A program made the translations under genes and the position numbers. Shown here in pieces: positions 24,058 through 32,982 of a stretch of DNA of 64,000 nt. Below the pieces are notes generated by a model. The model had not been told where the DNA came from. It searched no databases and saw nothing but the letters and a program-made list of their open reading frames with translations. The stretch lies in NCBI GenBank assembly GCA_963819735.1, contig CAWFXC010000001.1, forward strand, positions 2,046,001 to 2,110,000, given 5' to 3'. The stretch is from CAWFXC01 sp963819735. Its GTDB lineage: Bacteria > Actinomycetota > Acidimicrobiia > IMCC26256 > DASPTH01. Each line of letters opens with the position of its first letter. Within the stretch, counting starts at the first letter, position 1.

Positions 24058-24082
24058 GCGGCGGCCCTCATGCGGCAGCTGC
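24055..24082. repeat. 14-bp duplication at the epimerase start
   Basis: The sequence read on the minus strand as gcatgagggccg occurs twice, 14 bp apart, so the epimerase has two copies of its start region. The 14-bp length is not a multiple of three and puts the upstream glycosyltransferase in frame with the epimerase. Confidence 0.75.
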
Positions 24083-25193
24083 GCGCGGTAGAGCGCGACG
24101 AACTCGTCGCCGGCGGTGGTCCACGAGAACCGGTCGACGCGGGCGTGCCCGCGTGCGACGAGCGTCGCCCGCAGTGCGTCGTCGTCGAGCGCACGCGCGA
24201 GCCCGGCGCCGAGGCTCTCGGGATCGTCGGCATCGACGAGCAACGCCGCGTCGCCGGTCACCTCGGGAATCGCACCGGCACGAGCAGCGACGACCGGCAC
24301 ACCGGCGGCCATCGCCTCGAGGGGCGGGAAGCCGAACCCTTCGTAGCGCGACGGGTATGCGAGCACGGTCGCGCCGGCGAGGAGATCGCGCCGCGCCGAC
24401 GCCGAGACGTAGCCGAGCCGGTGGATGCGGGGTCGGTGGTGAGCGCGCGCACACGCCGCGGTGAACGCAACGCTCCCCCAGCCGTCCTGACCGGCGACGA
24501 CGAGGTTGATGTCGGGATCGAGCGCGGCCACCGCGTCGAATGCGTCGACGAGCGCCGGGTAGTTCTTCCGCGGTTCGACGGTGCCGACCGCGAGCACGTA
24601 GCGCGCCGCGCCTGCGACCCGCTGCCCCGCGGCGGCGTCCCCCCGACGATGGGTGGCACGCCCGGGTAGACGCGCACGACCCGATCCGCGGGCAGGCCGA
24701 ACTCGGCGCGTACTTCGCCGGCCACGAAGTCGCTGGTGGCGTGCACGACGGCACCACGCGCGAAACCGCGCCGCAGCAGCGTGGGGTACTGCAACGCGTC
24801 GGCGGTGCACAGCTCCGGGAAGCGCACGAACCCGAGGTCGTAGACCGACACGACCACCGGCGCGCGCGAAGGGGGTGGCACGTAGTTGGTGGCGTGGACG
24901 ACGTCGACCGGGCCCGTCCACCGCTCGATCCGCGGGTGATCGGTCCGCATCCAGCCGGCGCGGATGAGTCGGGCCGGGACCGGCGCGGTGGCGGCGCGGA
25001 TGCCGTCGGGTACGACGTCGGCGAGCGTGGCGCGACCCCGCCACGTGAGCGCGTACGCGGTGAGGTCGAGCTCGGGGCGCGTCGCCAGCTCGGCACCGAG
25101 GCCGGCCACGACCTCACCGATGCCGGTGCGGTGGCCGAGGAACGGCGTGCCGTCGAGCGCGACCCGCAGGACTGGTTGGTTGTCGCTGGTCAC
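24058..25193 (-). pseudogene. GT4-family glycosyltransferase, frameshifted at a G-run
   Basis: Starts at 25193 (MTSDNQPVLRVALDGTPFLG, then TGIGEVVAGLGAEL, VDVVHATNYVPPP, VVVSVYDLGFVRFP). After RVYPGVPPIVGG the reading frame becomes nonsense, but the right sequence resumes in another frame with AARYVLAVGTVEPRKNYPAL, INLVVAGQDGWGS, RIHRLGYVSASARRDLLAGA and the E-x7-E motif YEGFGFPPLEAMAAG. The break is at six Gs on the minus strand (forward C-run 24639-24644); seven Gs would restore the frame. A read error is as likely as real decay. The C-terminal half has no stop before the epimerase. With the shift corrected it is a normal GT4 of about 375 aa. Confidence 0.8.
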
Positions 25194-25202
25194 TCCGACG
25201 GA

Positions 25203-26561
25203 TCAGATCTCGAGCGGTTCGTGCTCGATCGCTTCGATCAGGAGGCTGAGGCTCTCGGGTGACCGCGTGCGCATCCGGTGCAGGAGGAAGCCGCCCATCA
25301 TCGCGGCGGCGGCGCAGCACCCGGCGAGGTACCCGACCTCGACCCGGAGGAAGAGGTCAGACGTGGTCGCCGAACTGCCCGTCGCCATCACGGCGACGCA
25401 GAGCACGAGGCCGACGGTCCAGGCGATGAGCGTGAGACCGTGCCCGAGCAACGCGATCAGCGCCTGCGCCAGCGTGAGGGCGAGGATGAAAGCCGCGCTC
25501 CCCGCGCAGAGCAGCGCCAGGTCTTGTGCACTCAGGTTGAACTTGCCACCGAAGAGCAGCTCGCCCGCCCAGGGGCCGAGCGTGGCGCCGGCGACGATCC
25601 CGACCACCCCGACCCCGATCACGATTGCGATCAGCTTGCGCATCCCGCTGCGGAAGTCGCCGATCCTGCCCGCGCCGGCGAGCGCGGCCAGCCGCGGGAG
25701 CAAGGCGGCCTGGATGGCCTGGAACAGCAGGATCGGGATGCGGGCGAGGAAGAACCCGACGATGAAGTCGGCGGCGGCGTCGACTTCATCGTGGCCCTGG
25801 GCCAACACCAGCACACCCAGCGCCGCGGCGTAGCTCAACGCCTGCGCGGCGAGTGATCCGAGGAACAACAACGTGAGGTTGGTGGAGAGCTCGGACCATT
25901 CGGCGTCGGGACCGGGATCGAGCAGGCCGTGCTGGCCCCGCAGCGCCACGAGGCTGGCCAGCAGCGGCGGTATCGCGAGCGCGAGGCCGTACCAGAGGAG
26001 GTTGTCGGCGCCGGCGAGGTACACCACGATGATCGGCGCCAGCCGGAAGACGCCCTCGGCCCCCAGAATCATGCCGTAGGGACCGAACCGCCCGTTGCCG
26101 GCGAGCGTGCCCCGGGTGATGTGCTGGAACGCGTACGTGCCCAGCGAGATGACGAAACAGACCAGCAGCACCTCCTGGCCGTCGAAGAGCCGTTCGGTGA
26201 AGGAGAAGGCGACCGCGCCGACCACCGACAGGATCATCAGGGCCACCGCGAGGCCGGCGCCCGCCCGGGCCGCCTTGCGGACGACCGGGCCTCCGCCGAG
26301 CCGGCGCGAGCGCCGGTCGGCCACCGCCCGCCCGACTTCCTGCTCCAGGGGGAGGAAGAATCCGGGGGCCACGATGAACACGAGGATCCAGAGCCCGTTC
26401 AGCGCGGCGTACTCCGACTTGGTGAGGCCCTTGAACGCGAGGATCTGGAACCCGTACGCGGTGATGCCGGAGATGATGAGCCCGAGGCCGACGGTGTACG
26501 TACCCTCGGGTACCGGCAGCTTGCGAGCAGCTTCGATGAGGCGTTGTGCGCGCTGCGACAT
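25203..26561 (-). CDS. Polysaccharide flippase, Wzx-like (MOP superfamily)
   Basis: About 452 aa from ATG 26561, with 12 or more TM helices throughout (VGLGLIISGITAYGFQILAF, ALNGLWILVFIVAPGFFLPL, AGLAVALMILSVVGAVAFSF, ILLFQAIQAALLPRLAALAG, AIVIGVGVVGIVAGATLGPW, SAAFILALTLAQALIALLGH). The early Q-E-V-G-R after FFLPLEQ is typical of this group. Wzx proteins flip undecaprenyl-linked repeat units across the membrane. The frame is open upstream to 26810 but only as low-complexity sequence. The gene is 9 bp upstream of the frameshifted GT4, consistent with one glycan operon on this strand. Confidence 0.85.
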   Translation of the reverse strand: MSQRAQRLIEAARKLPVPEGTYTVGLGLIISGITAYGFQILAFKGLTKSEYAALNGLWILVFIVAPGFFLPLEQEVGRAVADRRSRRLGGGPVVRKAARAGAGLAVALMILSVVGAVAFSFTERLFDGQEVLLVCFVISLGTYAFQHITRGTLAGNGRFGPYGMILGAEGVFRLAPIIVVYLAGADNLLWYGLALAIPPLLASLVALRGQHGLLDPGPDAEWSELSTNLTLLFLGSLAAQALSYAAALGVLVLAQGHDEVDAAADFIVGFFLARIPILLFQAIQAALLPRLAALAGAGRIGDFRSGMRKLIAIVIGVGVVGIVAGATLGPWAGELLFGGKFNLSAQDLALLCAGSAAFILALTLAQALIALLGHGLTLIAWTVGLVLCVAVMATGSSATTSDLFLRVEVGYLAGCCAAAAMMGGFLLHRMRTRSPESLSLLIEAIEHEPLEI

Positions 26562-26690
26562 GCTCGGCTCGTGCTCGAGCGCAGCCGCGGGTGCGGCGGC
26601 GAGAGCCCGTCGAGCAGCATACCGGGGTGGCTCCACCCCCGACGCGGACCGTTGCCTGCTCCGAGGGCTTCCCCGCGCGAGAGTGAGTGG

Positions 26691-26780
26691 GTGAGCACCC
26701 GCACGCTGTTGATCCTGGCGGCCATCACCGGCTTCGCCATCCTCGCCGCCGGCGCGGTGCAGATCCTGTTGGCCCACTGA
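26691..26780 (+). CDS. 29-residue single-TM peptide
   Basis: GTG start, then STRTLLILAAITGFAILAAG and AVQILLAH to the stop: one TM helix with a short basic N-terminus. A possible GAGTGAG SD lies just upstream. It is divergent from the flippase and 177 bp before lpd. Similar one-helix small proteins occur throughout actinobacteria. Only composition, start and position support it. Confidence 0.5.
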   Translation: MSTRTLLILAAITGFAILAAGAVQILLAH

Positions 26781-26957
26781 GGCCGCACACCGCACCGGGG
26801 CGTGACCCAACCGCCCGAGACCTCGGGTGTGATCAAGATCCGCGGTGCCGCCGTCGACAAACGACAGGAATGACAGCCGGAATCAACCGGTCCGGGCTCC
26901 GGCCTGGAAGAATGGCAGCGTTCGTCCGAAGCAAGACCCGCCGGTACCCACGCACCG
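26781..26957 (+). other. Intergenic region upstream of lpd
   Basis: 177 bp carrying the likely promoter of the lpd-E2-lipBA group. An AGGAGG motif at 26964-26969 lies just inside the annotated start, so the functional start could be slightly downstream of 26958 (GTG 26970 or a rare CTG at 26979). I see no operator or riboswitch. Confidence 0.3.
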
Positions 26958-28358
26958 GTGCACCAGGAGGTGGCCGTTCTGGCCGAGCAATTCGACATCG
27001 TGGTCCTCGGTGGAGGACCGGCCGGCTACGCGACGGCGCTCTACGGCGCCGCCGCCGGGCTCAACATCGCGCTCATCGAGGAAGGTCGAGTCGGCGGGAC
27101 GTGCCTGCACCGCGGGTGCATCCCGGCGAAGGAGCTGCTCCAGACGGCCGAGGTGCTGCGCACGATCCAACGCGCGCCCGACTTCGGCGTCGACGCCGGA
27201 ACCCCCACCCTCGACCTGGCCCGGTCGCAGACCCGCAAGCAGGCGGTGGTCGATCAACTCACGCGGGGTCTCGAGAGCCTGCTGAAGGGTCGACACGTCA
27301 CCGTCTTCAACGGACGGGGTGAGATCGTGCACGCCGCCGATCGCATCGTCCGCGTCGACGGCACCGAGGTGCAGGGCAAGAACCTGGTGATCGCAACCGG
27401 CTCGTCGCCGCGGTCGCTCCCCGGGCTCGACTTCGACGGCGTCCGCGTGCTGTCGTCCGACCACGTCCTCGAGCTCACGGAGCTCCCGCCGCGGGTCGCG
27501 ATCATCGGTGGCGGTGTGATCGGCGCCGAGTTCGCGTCGATGCTCGTCGACATGGGCAGCGAGGTGACGATCCTCGAGGCGCTGCCGCGCATCCTCGCCG
27601 CGACCGATCCCGACGCCGGGAAGGTGGTCGAGCGGTCGTTCAAGAAGCGCGGCATCAACGTGCAAGCGGCGGCGCGCGTCACGGGCATCGAAGGCGCGCG
27701 CGAGCTCACCGTCACCTGGGAGACCGAGGCCGGTGAGCAGTCGGTCGTCGTCGACAAGATCGTGGTGAGCGTCGGTCGGGCCCCTTCTTCCTCGGGCTTC
27801 GGGCTCGAAGGGTCGGGCGTGAACGTCGACGACCGCGGGTTCGTCGTCGTCGACGACCAACTGCGCACCAGCCTGCCAGGCGTGTTCGCCGCCGGCGACG
27901 TGGTCGACACACCACAACTCGCGCACGTCGGCTTCGCCGAGGCGATCGTGATCGTGAAGACGATCCTCGAAGAACCGGTCACCCCCGTCGACTACGACAA
28001 GGTCCCCTGGGTCGTCTACTGCCAACCCGAGGTCGCGTGGTGCGGGCTCACCGAGGAGCAGGCGCGCGAGCGCGGTCACGACGTCGTCGTGGCCACGCAC
28101 CGTTTCGCGGGCGACGCCCGGGCGATGATCCTCGGCGAGACCGACGGGATCGTGAAGATGGTGACCGACACCGACGGTGTCCTGCTCGGCGTGCACATCG
28201 CCGGTCCGTGGGCCACCGAGCTGTTGGGCGAGGGGTACCTGTCGGTGAACTGGGAGGCGAACGCGAGTGACATCGCCGCGCTCGTGCACCCGCATCCCAC
28301 CCTCAGCGAGGTGTTCGGCGAGGCCGCGCTCGCGCTGACCGGACGACCGCTGCACTGA
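26958..28358 (+). CDS. lpdA: Dihydrolipoyl dehydrogenase (E3)
   Basis: 466 aa from GTG 26958. Reoxidises the dihydrolipoyl groups of 2-oxoacid dehydrogenase complexes with FAD and NAD+. Seen: FAD-binding FDIVVLGGGPAGYATALYG, the redox disulfide in GGTCLHRGCIPAKELL (C-x4-C), NAD-binding RVAIIGGGVIGAEFASML, the second FAD motif GVFAAGDVVDTPQLAHVGF, and the C-terminal His-Glu dyad HPHPTLSEVFGEA. All catalytic residues are present and the length is normal. It is followed by a tandem repeat array and then the E2 gene, so E3, E2 and the lipoylation enzymes are clustered. Confidence 0.96.
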   Translation: MHQEVAVLAEQFDIVVLGGGPAGYATALYGAAAGLNIALIEEGRVGGTCLHRGCIPAKELLQTAEVLRTIQRAPDFGVDAGTPTLDLARSQTRKQAVVDQLTRGLESLLKGRHVTVFNGRGEIVHAADRIVRVDGTEVQGKNLVIATGSSPRSLPGLDFDGVRVLSSDHVLELTELPPRVAIIGGGVIGAEFASMLVDMGSEVTILEALPRILAATDPDAGKVVERSFKKRGINVQAAARVTGIEGARELTVTWETEAGEQSVVVDKIVVSVGRAPSSSGFGLEGSGVNVDDRGFVVVDDQLRTSLPGVFAAGDVVDTPQLAHVGFAEAIVIVKTILEEPVTPVDYDKVPWVVYCQPEVAWCGLTEEQARERGHDVVVATHRFAGDARAMILGETDGIVKMVTDTDGVLLGVHIAGPWATELLGEGYLSVNWEANASDIAALVHPHPTLSEVFGEAALALTGRPLH

Positions 28359-28372
28359 ACGTGTTGATCATC

Positions 28373-28624
28373 AAAGTGGAGACGAAGCGGAAGCTGTTCC
28401 GGCGGAGCGGAATGACGCAAGCGGAGTCGACCGTCAAAGTGGAGACGAAGCGGAAGCTGTTCCGGCGGAGCGGAATGACGCAAGCGGAGTCGACCGTCAA
28501 AGTGGAGACGAAGCGGAAGCTGTTCCGGCGAAGCGGAATGACGCAAGCGGAGTCGACCGTCAAAGTGGAGACGAAGCGGAAGCTGTTCCGGCGAAGCGGA
28601 ATGACGCAAGCGGAGTCGACCGTC
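28373..28624. repeat. Four perfect-phase copies of a 63-bp tandem repeat between lpd and E2
   Basis: Units start at 28373, 28436, 28499 and 28562 (aaagtggagacgaagcggaa). They are identical except that the third and fourth copies carry gcgaagcgg where the first two have gcggagcgg. Because 63 is divisible by three, frames stay open through the array; a GTG at 28361 gives a Lys/Arg-rich chain of 21-residue repeats that runs past the E2 start to 28648. Each unit contains the small inverted repeat cggaa-gctg-ttccg. This looks like a recently expanded repeat, possibly a genome-wide interspersed element, rather than a gene. Confidence 0.92.
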
Positions 28625-28638
28625 AAAAAGGAGTGCGC

Positions 28639-30213
28639 GTGGACGTGACGATGCCCCAGCTGGGGGAAACGGTCACGGAGGGGACCATCACCCGCTGGCT
28701 CAAGAACGTGGGCGATCACGTCGACGCCGACGAGCCGCTGTTCGAGGTGTCGACCGACAAGGTCGACTCCGAGGTGCCGGCGCCGGTCGCGGGAGTCGTC
28801 ACCGAGATCCTCGTGCCCGAGGGCGACACGGTGGAGGTCGGCACCCGGCTGGCGGTGCTCGGTTCCGGCGCCGAAGGATCCGCGCCCGCAACCGCCGCCG
28901 CTCCGCCGGTTCCCGCGCCGGAACCGGCGCCCGCACCGCCGGCGCCCGTGCCCCTCGTGCCCGCTCCCGAGCCCCCCGCGCCGGTTGCGGAGCCCGCGCC
29001 GGCGCCCGCACCCGCACCCGCAACACCGGCCGAGCCGGCACCGGTGGCGTTCTCCGCGCCGGTGCCCGAGCCCGCGCCCGAGGCACCGGCGGTACCGCTC
29101 CCCGAGGCCGCCGAGGGCGCCGAACCCGCCGCGGCCGGGGCCGAACCCCCGCTGACGTCGCCGATCGTCCGCCGCCTCGTCGCCGAACGCGGCCTCGACG
29201 CCTCCACCATCCAGGGGAGCGGGCCCGGTGGCCGCCTCACCCGGAAGGACGTGCTCGACGCCGCGGCCAAGGCCACGGCGGCACCCGCACCCGCACCCGC
29301 ACCTGCTCCCGCTCCCGCTCCTCCGCCTGCTCCTGCTCCTGCGTCCGCGCCGCCGGTGGCGCCGCCCCCGCCGGCCGCTCCCGCGCCGGTGGTCGAGGCA
29401 GCTCCCGCCCCGGCTCCCGTCGCCGCCGCGACGGAACCCGCTCCGGCACCCGCGCCGGACGCGGTGGTGCCCGAACCGGACTCCGGTCGGCGCGCCGCGC
29501 ACGACGAGATCGTGCCGTTCGACAACATCCGCCGGCGCACCGCCGAGCACATGGTCCGCTCGAAGGCCACCAGCGCCCACGTGTACACGTCGATCGAAGT
29601 CGACTACGAACGGATCGAGCGCGTCCGGGCTCAGCACCAGGCGGCGTGGAAGGCGAGCGAGGGCTTCTCGCTCACGTACCTCCCGTTCATCGCCCGGGCG
29701 TTCTGCGACACCGTTCGTGAATTCCCCCGCGTCAACGCGACAGTGGGCGACGACACCCTGATCGTGCACCACGACATCCACCTGTCGATCGCGGTCGACC
29801 TCGACTTCAACGGGCTGGTCGCGCCGGTGATCCGCGACGCCGACGGCAAGCGCCTCCGTCTGCTCGCCCACGAGATCCGCGACCTCGCCGACCGCGCCCG
29901 CACCCGGAAGCTGGTGCCCGACGACGTGCTCGGCGGCACGTTCACTATCACCAATCCCGGCCCGTTCGGCACCTACGCGACGATGGCGATCATCAACCAG
30001 CCGCAGGTCGCGATCCTGTCGACCGACGGCATCAAGAAGCGTCCGGTCGTGGTCACCGGTCCCGACGGCGACGACACCATCGCCATCCACCACACCGGGC
30101 TGCTGGTGCTCACCTGGGATCACCGCGCGTTCGACGGGGCCTACGCCGCGGCGTTCCTCCGCGCGATGCGCGACGTGCTCGAGCGGCACAACTGGGAAGA
30201 CGAGCTCGACTGA
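28639..30213 (+). CDS. sucB: 2-oxoacid dehydrogenase E2 (dihydrolipoamide acyltransferase, SucB-like)
   Basis: 524 aa from GTG 28639, 6 bp after AAGGAG; GTG 28633 is too close to that SD. Domains: a lipoyl domain (1-76) with the lipoylated Lys in STDKVDSEVPAP, then a Pro/Ala-rich linker, the peripheral subunit-binding domain (SPIVRRLVAERGLDASTIQG, about 172-205), a second Pro/Ala linker, and the catalytic acyltransferase domain ending in the His-Asp active site TWDHRAFDGAYAAAFLRAM (about 490). The single lipoyl domain fits the actinobacterial 2-oxoglutarate or pyruvate E2; which one cannot be decided from sequence alone. Its stop overlaps the lipBA start (TGATG). Confidence 0.93.
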   Translation: MDVTMPQLGETVTEGTITRWLKNVGDHVDADEPLFEVSTDKVDSEVPAPVAGVVTEILVPEGDTVEVGTRLAVLGSGAEGSAPATAAAPPVPAPEPAPAPPAPVPLVPAPEPPAPVAEPAPAPAPAPATPAEPAPVAFSAPVPEPAPEAPAVPLPEAAEGAEPAAAGAEPPLTSPIVRRLVAERGLDASTIQGSGPGGRLTRKDVLDAAAKATAAPAPAPAPAPAPAPPPAPAPASAPPVAPPPPAAPAPVVEAAPAPAPVAAATEPAPAPAPDAVVPEPDSGRRAAHDEIVPFDNIRRRTAEHMVRSKATSAHVYTSIEVDYERIERVRAQHQAAWKASEGFSLTYLPFIARAFCDTVREFPRVNATVGDDTLIVHHDIHLSIAVDLDFNGLVAPVIRDADGKRLRLLAHEIRDLADRARTRKLVPDDVLGGTFTITNPGPFGTYATMAIINQPQVAILSTDGIKKRPVVVTGPDGDDTIAIHHTGLLVLTWDHRAFDGAYAAAFLRAMRDVLERHNWEDELD

Positions 30214-31892
30214 TGCTGAGGACGCGTTGGCTCGGTCGGGTTCCGTACCACGAGGCCGACCAGCTCCAGCGTGCGTTGCACGCCCGCGCCGCCGACGACT
30301 ACCTGCTCCTGCTCGAGCACCCGCACGTCTACACACTCGGCACGACGGCTGATCCGGAACACGTGCTGGTGGCGCCCGCGCGTGTGGGCGCCACGCTGGT
30401 GTCGGCCGACCGCGGTGGTGACGTCACCTATCACGGTCCCGGTCAGTTGGTCGGCTACCCGATCATCACGCTGCCCGAATGGCGCGACGGCCTGCGCGAC
30501 GTCGTCGCCTACGTCCGGAAGCTCGAGGCCACGCTGATCGATGCGCTGGCGCGGCTCGGTGTCGAGGCGCAACGCGAGCCCAAGCTCACGGGCGTGTGGG
30601 TCGGCACCGAGAAGATCGCGGCCATCGGCGTGAAGGTCGCGCACGGCCGCACCCGTCACGGGTTCGCGCTCAATGTCGATCCCGATCTCGCCATGTTCGA
30701 CCACATCGTCCCGTGCGGAATCCGCGACCGCGGCGTGACCTCGCTGGCCGCGCAGCTCGGCCCGGTGCCCGAGATGCGTGCCGTGGTCGACGTGATCGTC
30801 GAGGAGTTCGCCCGCCAGTTCGACTTCGTCGACGTCGAGCGCCAGGACGTCGTTTGGCGCGAGCACGCGAGTGACCTCAGCGCGTTCACCCGAGAGGCAC
30901 TCGCCGGCGACGCACAGGCTGGTGACGCGCGCCCGTCCACCGCGGTCCCGGTCCGACTGCTGGGTCGACTGGCTGAAGCCGGAGTGCCCGCGATGGTCGA
31001 GGACCCGGGCGCGCGGCGCCCGGAGTGGATGCGCGTCCGCGCCGATCTCGGCCCCAACTTCCGCGAGACGAAGCGATTGGTCCGCCAACTCGATCTGCAC
31101 ACGGTGTGCGAGGAAGCCGGGTGCCCCAACATCTACGAGTGCTGGGCCGATCACACCGCGACCTTCATGATCCTCGGTGACCGCTGCACGCGCGCGTGCG
31201 GCTTCTGTCTCGTCGACACCCGCAAGCCGCTGCCCCTCGATCCCGACGAGCCGCAGCGGGTGGCCGACGCGGTGGCGACGCTGCGGCTCGAGCACGCGGT
31301 GATCACCAGCGTCGCCCGCGACGACGTCGGCGACGGCGGCGCGGCCGGCTTCGTCGAGACGATCCGGGTGGTGCGCGCCCGTACGCCCGCCACCCGCATC
31401 GAGGTGCTGATCCCCGACTGCAAGGGCGCCCCCGACTCGCTCGACCTGATCTTCGCCGCCCGGCCCGACGTGTTGAACCACAACCTCGAGACGGTGGCGC
31501 GGCTGCAACGGGCGGCCCGGCCGTCGGCGGCCTACTTCCGCTCGCTCGCCCTGCTCGCCCGGGCGAAGGATGCCGGTCTCCTCACGAAGTCCGGGATCAT
31601 CCTCGGCATGGGGGAGACCACCGACGAGGTCCGCGGGGCGATCGCCGATCTTCGCAACGTGGGCGTCGACCTGTTGACGCTCGGCCAGTACCTGCGGCCC
31701 TCGGCGCGGCATCTCCCGGTGGCCCGATGGTGGACCCCGGACGAGTTCGCCGAGATCGGCGCCTACGCCGAGGGGCTGGGATTCGGGCACGTGGAGTCCG
31801 GGCCACTCGTACGCTCGAGCTATCACGCCAAGCGCGCCCGCGACGCCGCCGACTCGCCGGTCGTCGCCCTGGGCACGCAAACTGTTGCCTGA
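30213..31892 (+). CDS. Fused LipB-LipA: octanoyltransferase plus lipoyl synthase
   Basis: 559 aa in one uninterrupted frame. Residues 1-215 are LipB, which moves octanoate from ACP to lipoyl domains: GGDVTYHGPGQLVGYPI, KIAAIGVK and the catalytic Cys in IVPCGIRDRGVTSL near 168. After a linker (about 216-265) the radical-SAM LipA follows, inserting two sulfurs: auxiliary cluster HTVCEEAGCPNIYECW near 298, the radical-SAM CTRACGFC near 326, SGIILGMGETTDEV, and the terminal Ser of VRSSYHAKRA that ligates the auxiliary cluster. Both active sites are intact. The enzymes are usually separate genes. Overlap with the E2 stop suggests substrate and modifier are made together. Confidence 0.94.
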   Translation: MLRTRWLGRVPYHEADQLQRALHARAADDYLLLLEHPHVYTLGTTADPEHVLVAPARVGATLVSADRGGDVTYHGPGQLVGYPIITLPEWRDGLRDVVAYVRKLEATLIDALARLGVEAQREPKLTGVWVGTEKIAAIGVKVAHGRTRHGFALNVDPDLAMFDHIVPCGIRDRGVTSLAAQLGPVPEMRAVVDVIVEEFARQFDFVDVERQDVVWREHASDLSAFTREALAGDAQAGDARPSTAVPVRLLGRLAEAGVPAMVEDPGARRPEWMRVRADLGPNFRETKRLVRQLDLHTVCEEAGCPNIYECWADHTATFMILGDRCTRACGFCLVDTRKPLPLDPDEPQRVADAVATLRLEHAVITSVARDDVGDGGAAGFVETIRVVRARTPATRIEVLIPDCKGAPDSLDLIFAARPDVLNHNLETVARLQRAARPSAAYFRSLALLARAKDAGLLTKSGIILGMGETTDEVRGAIADLRNVGVDLLTLGQYLRPSARHLPVARWWTPDEFAEIGAYAEGLGFGHVESGPLVRSSYHAKRARDAADSPVVALGTQTVA

Positions 31893-31893
31893 G

Positions 31894-32979
31894 ATGTTGT
31901 TTGCCACGAGGATCGAGCGCACGCGGGAGCGCATGCGCGCGCTCGGCGTCGACGTGCTCCTGCTGTCGACCGGCGCCGATCTCCCGTACCTCACCGGCTA
32001 CGAGGCGATGCCGCTCGAACGACTCACCATGCTCGTCGTCCGAGTCGACGCCGACGCCGTGCTCGTGGTGCCGCGGCTCGAAGCGCCGCGCGTCGCCGAA
32101 CAGCCGGACGCGTTCTCGATCCGCCCGTGGGACGAGACCGACGATCCGATCGCGATGGTCGCGGATCTGGCGCGGGGCGCGACGAGCGCCGCGGTCGGCG
32201 ATCAGACCTGGGCCCGCTTCGTGCTCGACCTCCAGGCGGCGATGCCGGGGGTGGCGTTCCGGCGCGGCGTCGACGTCACCGGCCCGCTCCGGGTGGTGAA
32301 GGACGCGGCCGAGATCGAGGCGCTGCGGGCGGCGGCCCACGCGGTCGACGACATCGCCGCGGTCATGCGCGAGCGTCCGTTCGGCGGTCGACGCGAGATC
32401 GACGTGCACCGCGAGTTGGTCGAGCGGATGCTCGACGCCGGGCACGAGCGGGCCAACTTCGCCATCGTGGCCACCGGACCCAACGCGGCCAGCGCGCACC
32501 ACGACCCGACCGATCGGGTGATCGCATCCGGCGACGTCGTGCTCTGCGACTTCGGGGGCACGATGCACGGGTACTGCTCCGACATCACGCGGATGTTCGT
32601 GGTGGGGGAGCCCCCGGCCGAGGTGCGCGACGCGTACGCAGTGCTCGTCGACGCCCAGGAGCACGGAGTGAAGGCGGCGACGGTGGGCACTCCGTGCGAA
32701 GAGGTCGACGCCGTCACCCGCCGCGTGATCACCGACGCCGGATTCGGCGACTACTTCGTGCACCGCACCGGGCACGGCATCGGCGCGGAAGCGCATGAGG
32801 ACCCGTACGTCGTCGCGGGGAACCGCACGCCCCTGGTCGCGGGCCACGCGTTCAGCGTCGAGCCCGGGATCTACCTGCCCGGACGCTTCGGCCTGCGGCT
32901 CGAGGACATCGTGGTCGCGACGGCCGCCGGGCCCGACCGCCTGAACCGGGCGGCGCGCGACCTCGCGATCGTCGACTGA
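31894..32979 (+). CDS. M24 Xaa-Pro peptidase (PepQ/PepP-like)
   Basis: 361 aa from ATG 31894, 1 bp after the lipBA stop. Cytosolic dimetal aminopeptidase. The N-terminal creatinase-like domain (about 1-130: RALGVDVLLLSTGADLPYLT) precedes the pita-bread domain with all metal ligands: Asp in VLCDFGGT, Asp in GYCSDITRMF, His in RTGHGIGAEAHE, Glu in SVEPGIYLPG and Glu in RLEDIVVAT. It hydrolyses X-Pro peptides, probably for peptide turnover. The position directly after lipBA and 3 bp before the next membrane protein suggests one transcript with no obvious functional link. Confidence 0.93.
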   Translation: MLFATRIERTRERMRALGVDVLLLSTGADLPYLTGYEAMPLERLTMLVVRVDADAVLVVPRLEAPRVAEQPDAFSIRPWDETDDPIAMVADLARGATSAAVGDQTWARFVLDLQAAMPGVAFRRGVDVTGPLRVVKDAAEIEALRAAAHAVDDIAAVMRERPFGGRREIDVHRELVERMLDAGHERANFAIVATGPNAASAHHDPTDRVIASGDVVLCDFGGTMHGYCSDITRMFVVGEPPAEVRDAYAVLVDAQEHGVKAATVGTPCEEVDAVTRRVITDAGFGDYFVHRTGHGIGAEAHEDPYVVAGNRTPLVAGHAFSVEPGIYLPGRFGLRLEDIVVATAAGPDRLNRAARDLAIVD

Positions 32980-32982
32980 GCG

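Noticed and set aside
26828..26872. A 14-codon GTG frame upstream of lpd
   Set aside because: No SD and no sign of conservation; composition fits chance.
28373..28624. CRISPR array between lpd and E2
   Set aside because: The units are contiguous 63-bp tandem copies with no unique spacers and no cas genes nearby.
28303..30336. A 677-codon minus-strand frame opposite the E2 gene
   Set aside because: Mirror of the Pro/Ala linkers and the 63-bp repeat; no fold signals.
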